NCBI GenBank assembly: GCA_027489375.1
Contig: JAIXZW010000007.1
Coordinates: 186,001 to 250,000, forward strand
Direction: 5' to 3'
DNA length: 64,000 nt
DNA from: Paracoccaceae bacterium
Lineage (GTDB): Bacteria > Pseudomonadota > Alphaproteobacteria > Rhodobacterales > Rhodobacteraceae
Made by a program: the position numbers and the translations under genes. This document shows positions 60,902 to 64,000 of this stretch, piece by piece; within the stretch, counting starts at the first letter, position 1, and each line of letters starts with the position of its first letter. The notes under the pieces were generated by a model. It saw only the letters and a program-made list of their open reading frames with translations. It did not search any database and had not been told where the DNA came from.

Positions 60902-61876
60902 TTAGACCGTTTCCACCCAAGCCTCGGGAAGCAGCCTTTCCACGTCCTCGCGTCTGCACAATTCCGTCGCCGCCGACATCACCGCCGCCGCCGCAGCCGC
61001 AACGCCGGTGGACAAAGCCTCGGCCTCGCTCCCGCCCCGCGCCAGCGTCAGCACGTAACCGCCGACGAAACTGTCCCCCGCCCCGACCTTGGACCGCACC
61101 TCGACCTTCGGCGCCTTGGCGAAAAGGCGCAGCCCCTCGCCGGCCAGCACCGACCCGTCCGCGCCCCGCGCCACGATCACCTTCTTCGCCACGCCCCGCG
61201 CCACCAATTCGCCCGCGAAATCCGCCGTATCGGCGCGGGTTTCCAGATGCCGCCCCGCCAGCGCCTCGGCCTCTTCGCCATCCATGCGCAGCACTTCCAG
61301 CCCCGCAACCGGATGCTCCACCGCCCGCGTCAAGGCGGCCCCGCTCGTGTCCATCACCACCCGCATCCCCGCCATCGCCGCCGCCAGCCTGGCGGGGAAA
61401 TCCACGGGCACACCGGGGGGCTGACTGCCTGAAATCACTGAAAAACCGCCCGGTTTTCCGGCGGCGCGCAGCAGCATGAAGACCCGCTCCTGATCCTCGT
61501 CGCGCCAGACCGGTCCCGGCAGCATGAAGCGGTATTGCCGCCCCGTCGCCGCCTCGTTCACCATCAGGCTTTGCCGCGTCTCGCCCGGCCCCGTGATGCC
61601 CAGAAACATCACGCCCTCGCGCCGGATCAACTCGGCCAGCCGGTCGCCCGTCAGCCCGCCCAGCGCCACCAGCGCCAGCGACTCGCCGCCCAAAAGATGC
61701 ACCGCGCGGCTCACGTTCAGCCCCCCGCCACCGGGGTCGAGCTGCGGGTCCGAACAGCGCAGCTTTTCATCGGGCCGCATCGCCGCAACCTCGGTCGCCA
61801 TGTCGAGCGCAGGGTTCAACGTCAATGTCAGGATCGGCGCCTGCTGTTCGAACACCCCTTTTGCACCCGTTGCCAT
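60902..61876 (-). CDS. PfkB family sugar-phosphate kinase (1-phosphofructokinase-type)
   Basis: This 324-residue ribokinase-fold kinase has the opening LTLTLNPALDMATEV and GGGGLNVSRAVHLLGG, as in 1-phosphofructokinase, tagatose-6-phosphate kinase and PfkB. The ATP and anion site KVGAGDSFVGGYVL near residue 255 holds the catalytic Asp. No PTS genes are adjacent, so the exact sugar phosphate is open; a 6-phosphofructokinase 2-like role is plausible. It is divergent from wrbA. Confidence 0.85.
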   Translation of the reverse strand: MATGAKGVFEQQAPILTLTLNPALDMATEVAAMRPDEKLRCSDPQLDPGGGGLNVSRAVHLLGGESLALVALGGLTGDRLAELIRREGVMFLGITGPGETRQSLMVNEAATGRQYRFMLPGPVWRDEDQERVFMLLRAAGKPGGFSVISGSQPPGVPVDFPARLAAAMAGMRVVMDTSGAALTRAVEHPVAGLEVLRMDGEEAEALAGRHLETRADTADFAGELVARGVAKKVIVARGADGSVLAGEGLRLFAKAPKVEVRSKVGAGDSFVGGYVLTLARGGSEAEALSTGVAAAAAAVMSAATELCRREDVERLLPEAWVETV

Positions 61877-62050
61877 CACACCCTCCGCGCTTCCGTTCGC
61901 GGCGTTATGATAGCGGTAACAACCCCCGTGCTACAACCCGCGCAACCACGCACATAACCTCTGCGCCCATCGGCATTTCCGCACAGGGCAAAACCGACTA
62001 CCTGAAGGGCACAGAATTCAGACGCTCCCGTTCAGGAAAGAAGGCTCGAA

Positions 62051-62644
62051 ATGACCGTCAAACTCGCAATCGTCTACTACTCGACCTACGGCACCAACCA
62101 CAAAATGGCCGAAATCGCCGCCGAAGCCGCCCGCGCCGCAGGGGCCGAGGTCAAGGTTCTTCGCGTCGCCGAAACCGCTCCGGCCGAAGTCGTCAATTCG
62201 CAGGACGCATGGAAAGCCGCCGCCGAGAACCAATCGTCGGTCGCCGTGGCCACCCCCGCCGACATGGAATGGGCCGACGCCTACATCTTCTCGACCCCGA
62301 CCCGCTTCGGCGGCGCCACCTCGCAGATGCGCGCCTTCATCGACACGCTCGGCGGCCAGTGGTTCACCGGCAAACTGGCGAACAAGGCGATCTCGGCCAT
62401 GACCTCGGCCCAGAACGCGCATGGCGGGCAAGAGGCGACGATCCTCGGCCTCTACACCACCTTCCTGCACTGGGGCGCCATCATCGCAGCCCCCGGCTAC
62501 ACCGACGCCGCGATTTTCGGCGCGGGCGGCAACCCCTACGGCTACAGCCACACCCAGGGTGCGGAATTCGACGAGAAGGTCGTGGCCGCCATCGGCCACC
62601 AGGCCAAGCGCACCGTCGAAATCGCGGCCAAGCTCAAGGCCTGA
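62051..62644 (+). CDS. wrbA: NAD(P)H:quinone oxidoreductase, WrbA type
   Basis: This 197-residue flavodoxin-like FMN enzyme reduces quinones by two electrons, limiting radical formation. It has the FMN phosphate loop [13 protein letters not shown] near residue 10, FSTPTRFGG near 80, and [14 protein letters not shown] near 118. The tail [14 protein letters not shown] is typical of WrbA. The ATG is preceded by AGGAAAGAAGG. A shared terminator follows. Confidence 0.94.
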   Translation: MTVKLAIVYYSTYGTNHKMAEIAAEAARAAGAEVKVLRVAETAPAEVVNSQDAWKAAAENQSSVAVATPADMEWADAYIFSTPTRFGGATSQMRAFIDTLGGQWFTGKLANKAISAMTSAQNAHGGQEATILGLYTTFLHWGAIIAAPGYTDAAIFGAGGNPYGYSHTQGAEFDEKVVAAIGHQAKRTVEIAAKLKA

Positions 62645-62662
62645 TCTTTGTCATTATGACAC

Positions 62663-62690
62663 AAAAGGGGCGGCTCCGGCCGCCCCTTTT
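62663..62690. terminator. bidirectional terminator between wrbA and MBL gene
   Basis: AAAAGGGGCGGC-TCCG-GCCGCCCCTTTT (62663-62690) has a 12-bp perfect stem with A/T runs on both sides. It can end transcripts from both convergent genes. Confidence 0.92.
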
Positions 62691-62705
62691 GCTTTGTCAG
62701 TATAG

Positions 62706-63629
62706 TTAACCGAACATGAACTGGTAGGAGGCCGGAACGTAGCGGAACCCGCCCCCCGCCGCCTCGACGAAGCCGATCCCCGGAAAGGGCATGTGGTATC
62801 CGGCAAAGGGAATCCGCTCGGCGGCCAGCATGTCCAGCATCTTGCGGCGCGTTGCCGCCGCAACCGCCTTGTCCTGATCGAAGCGCACCTCCCAATCGGG
62901 GTTGGCCAGCGACCAGACGTAATGGTTCGTCGTATCCGCCAGCACCATCATCTGCGCCCCGCCGCTTTCCAGACGATAGGCGAAATGCCCCGCCGTATGC
63001 CCCGGTGCCGCCACCGCGGTGATGCCGGACACGACCGCCCCGCCATCGTCAAGGAAGCTGAACTTGTCGTTCAGCGGCACGACATTCGCCTCGAACCCCT
63101 CGTTCCCCGCCTTGGACCAGTCGTTGTGCTCTGCCGCGCCCGTCACGTAACGGGCATTGGCAAAAGTCGGGGTTGCCCCGCCCAAGCCGCCGATATGGTC
63201 GCCGTGCATATGGGTGATGACCACGACATCCACCTGATCCGGCGCGATCCCCGCCGATGCCAGCGCCGCCGTGATCCCCTCGGGGTTCAGCCCCGTGTCG
63301 AACAGCACCAGCTCCTTGCCGGTGTTGACCAGAACGGGCGCAAAGCTGTTGAAGCTCTTGTCCGCCGGAATGAAATTCGCCGCCGACACCGCCGCGAAAT
63401 CCCCGGCCGGAACGTTCAGCCCGAAGGTCTCCTGCGGCTTGTCCCCCTCGCGCGATCCGGCAAGCAGGGTCGTCACCTCGAAAGCCCCCAGCTTGGCGCG
63501 GTGGAACAGCGGCATCCTCGGCCCCTGCAAGGGCACCGCCGCCTGCGCCGCCATCGGCAAAAGCGCCGGAGCAAGGGGCAAGGCCACAGCGGCAAACATC
63601 GCCTGACGGCGCGATAGGGTCTGGCTCAT
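62706..63629 (-). CDS. Tat-exported metallo-beta-lactamase-fold hydrolase
   Basis: The twin-arginine-like signal of this 307-residue protein is MSQTLSRRQAMFAAVALPLA (cleavage near AAQA). The metal motif is THMHGDHIGG near residue 145, with later metal ligands in PGHTAGHFAY, LADTTNH and GYHMPF. It is a periplasmic hydrolase of the general MBL family (quorum-quenching lactonase, sulfatase or others); it is not an obvious resistance enzyme. The ATG at 63629 has GGGAGGATGAG upstream. Confidence 0.88.
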   Translation of the reverse strand: MSQTLSRRQAMFAAVALPLAPALLPMAAQAAVPLQGPRMPLFHRAKLGAFEVTTLLAGSREGDKPQETFGLNVPAGDFAAVSAANFIPADKSFNSFAPVLVNTGKELVLFDTGLNPEGITAALASAGIAPDQVDVVVITHMHGDHIGGLGGATPTFANARYVTGAAEHNDWSKAGNEGFEANVVPLNDKFSFLDDGGAVVSGITAVAAPGHTAGHFAYRLESGGAQMMVLADTTNHYVWSLANPDWEVRFDQDKAVAAATRRKMLDMLAAERIPFAGYHMPFPGIGFVEAAGGGFRYVPASYQFMFG

Positions 63630-63757
63630 CTCATCCTCCCGAAATCTGTAAACTCTCGAAAGGATAGTTTTTACCCCCGCCCCGCCCACCCGCGCCCCGA
63701 TCACAAGGGCGTCACCGTGGCGTCAGGCGGGCCGCCACAATGGCGTCAGTCGCGGCT

Positions 63758-64000
63758 TCAATCCCGCTCCCACCACGGGTCGATGGTGGCGATATCCTCG
63801 TCCGACCAGCCGAAGTGATGCGCCAGCTCATGCACCAGAACATGCGCCACGAACTCGCCCAAGCCCACATCCCCCCGATCACACCATTCGTCCAGAATGG
63901 GCCGCCGGAACAGCCAGATCGTGTCGGGCTGCATCGGCTGGTCCGCCACCGACTTCTGCGTCAGAGGCACCCCGTCATAAAGCCCCGTCAATTCGAAGGG
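63758..64000 (-). CDS. minimal metallopeptidase family protein, C-terminal part
   Basis: The last 80 residues are in view and the start lies beyond the right edge. GLYDGVPLTQKS and VLVHELAHHFGWSDEDI carry the HExxH zinc motif of small MMP-like Zn peptidases (COG3824 type). The substrate is unknown. Confidence 0.85.
   Translation of the reverse strand, partial: PFELTGLYDGVPLTQKSVADQPMQPDTIWLFRRPILDEWCDRGDVGLGEFVAHVLVHELAHHFGWSDEDIATIDPWWERD

Noticed and set aside
1-64000. CRISPR arrays, prophage or IS elements
   Set aside because: No regularly spaced direct repeats of CRISPR size and no phage, transposase or recombinase proteins were found in any frame.

Overview
The window is GC-rich chromosomal DNA from an alphaproteobacterium, most probably a member of the Rhodobacteraceae/Paracoccaceae. 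This rests on gene content and order (UPF0262 with a low-molecular-weight phosphatase, infA-maf-rng-yacG, a solo carB, a MaeB with a phosphotransacetylase tail, hfa-type adhesin genes and a STAS-cheYAW-mcp-W-R-B cluster) and on intergenic repeats with a CTCGGGGGG core that I associate with this family. I see no phage, transposase, integrase, CRISPR array or rRNA operon. Most genes sit in tight co-directional runs with ATGA, GTGA or TGATG overlaps.

Layout. 1-2.3 kb: end of a P1 peptidase gene meeting a glycosidase-like gene. 2.4-6 kb: IclR regulator and divergent pcaIJF (last two steps of the beta-ketoadipate pathway) with a clear inverted-repeat operator between them. 6-12.2 kb: leftward housekeeping cluster (UPF0262, phosphatase, infA, maf, rng, yacG) interrupted by an NTF2-like, GNAT, GSCFA and SGNH block. 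12.5-14.1 kb: amino-acid permease. 14.3-17.7 kb: carB. 17.7-24.6 kb: BrnA-like protein, RhlE helicase preceded by a structured-RNA candidate, thymidine kinase, DMT exporter, acyl-CoA ligase and an unknown membrane protein. 24.7-30.4 kb: SPOR protein, then cdd-deoA-deoB-add-upp, which carries out nucleoside salvage to bases and pentose phosphate. 30.7-36.3 kb: VOC-cupin protein, maeB and prpE. 36.5-38.3 kb: an Hpt protein coupled to a LuxO-like sigma-54 regulator. 38.5-43.2 kb: nadK, glyA, DUF817, an esterase and cytochrome b561.

43.3-52.6 kb is one leftward chemosensory operon (STAS, CheY, CheA, CheW, MCP, CheW, CheR, CheB and a 585-residue protein of unknown type that carries what looks like a degenerate chemoreceptor tip). 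Directly upstream, 52.8-56.3 kb, lies a holdfast-anchor/curli-like secretion locus: a poly-proline lipoprotein, an HfaA-like protein, a CsgG/HfaB-type lipoprotein and a repeat-bearing secreted protein. A ribbon-helix-helix-like protein and a LuxR-type response regulator follow. I regard this 43-58 kb stretch as the most interesting part of the window.

58-64 kb holds a small lipoprotein, tRNA-Ala(CGC), thioredoxin 2, a DUF3775 protein, AzlCD, a PfkB sugar kinase, WrbA, a Tat-exported metallo-beta-lactamase-fold protein and the end of a small metallopeptidase gene. Two families of intergenic repeats recur at gene ends: a double hairpin whose stems vary by matched changes (three copies), and a mosaic element with the CTCGGGGGG core (six copies plus a half copy, four of them arranged as two inverted pairs).
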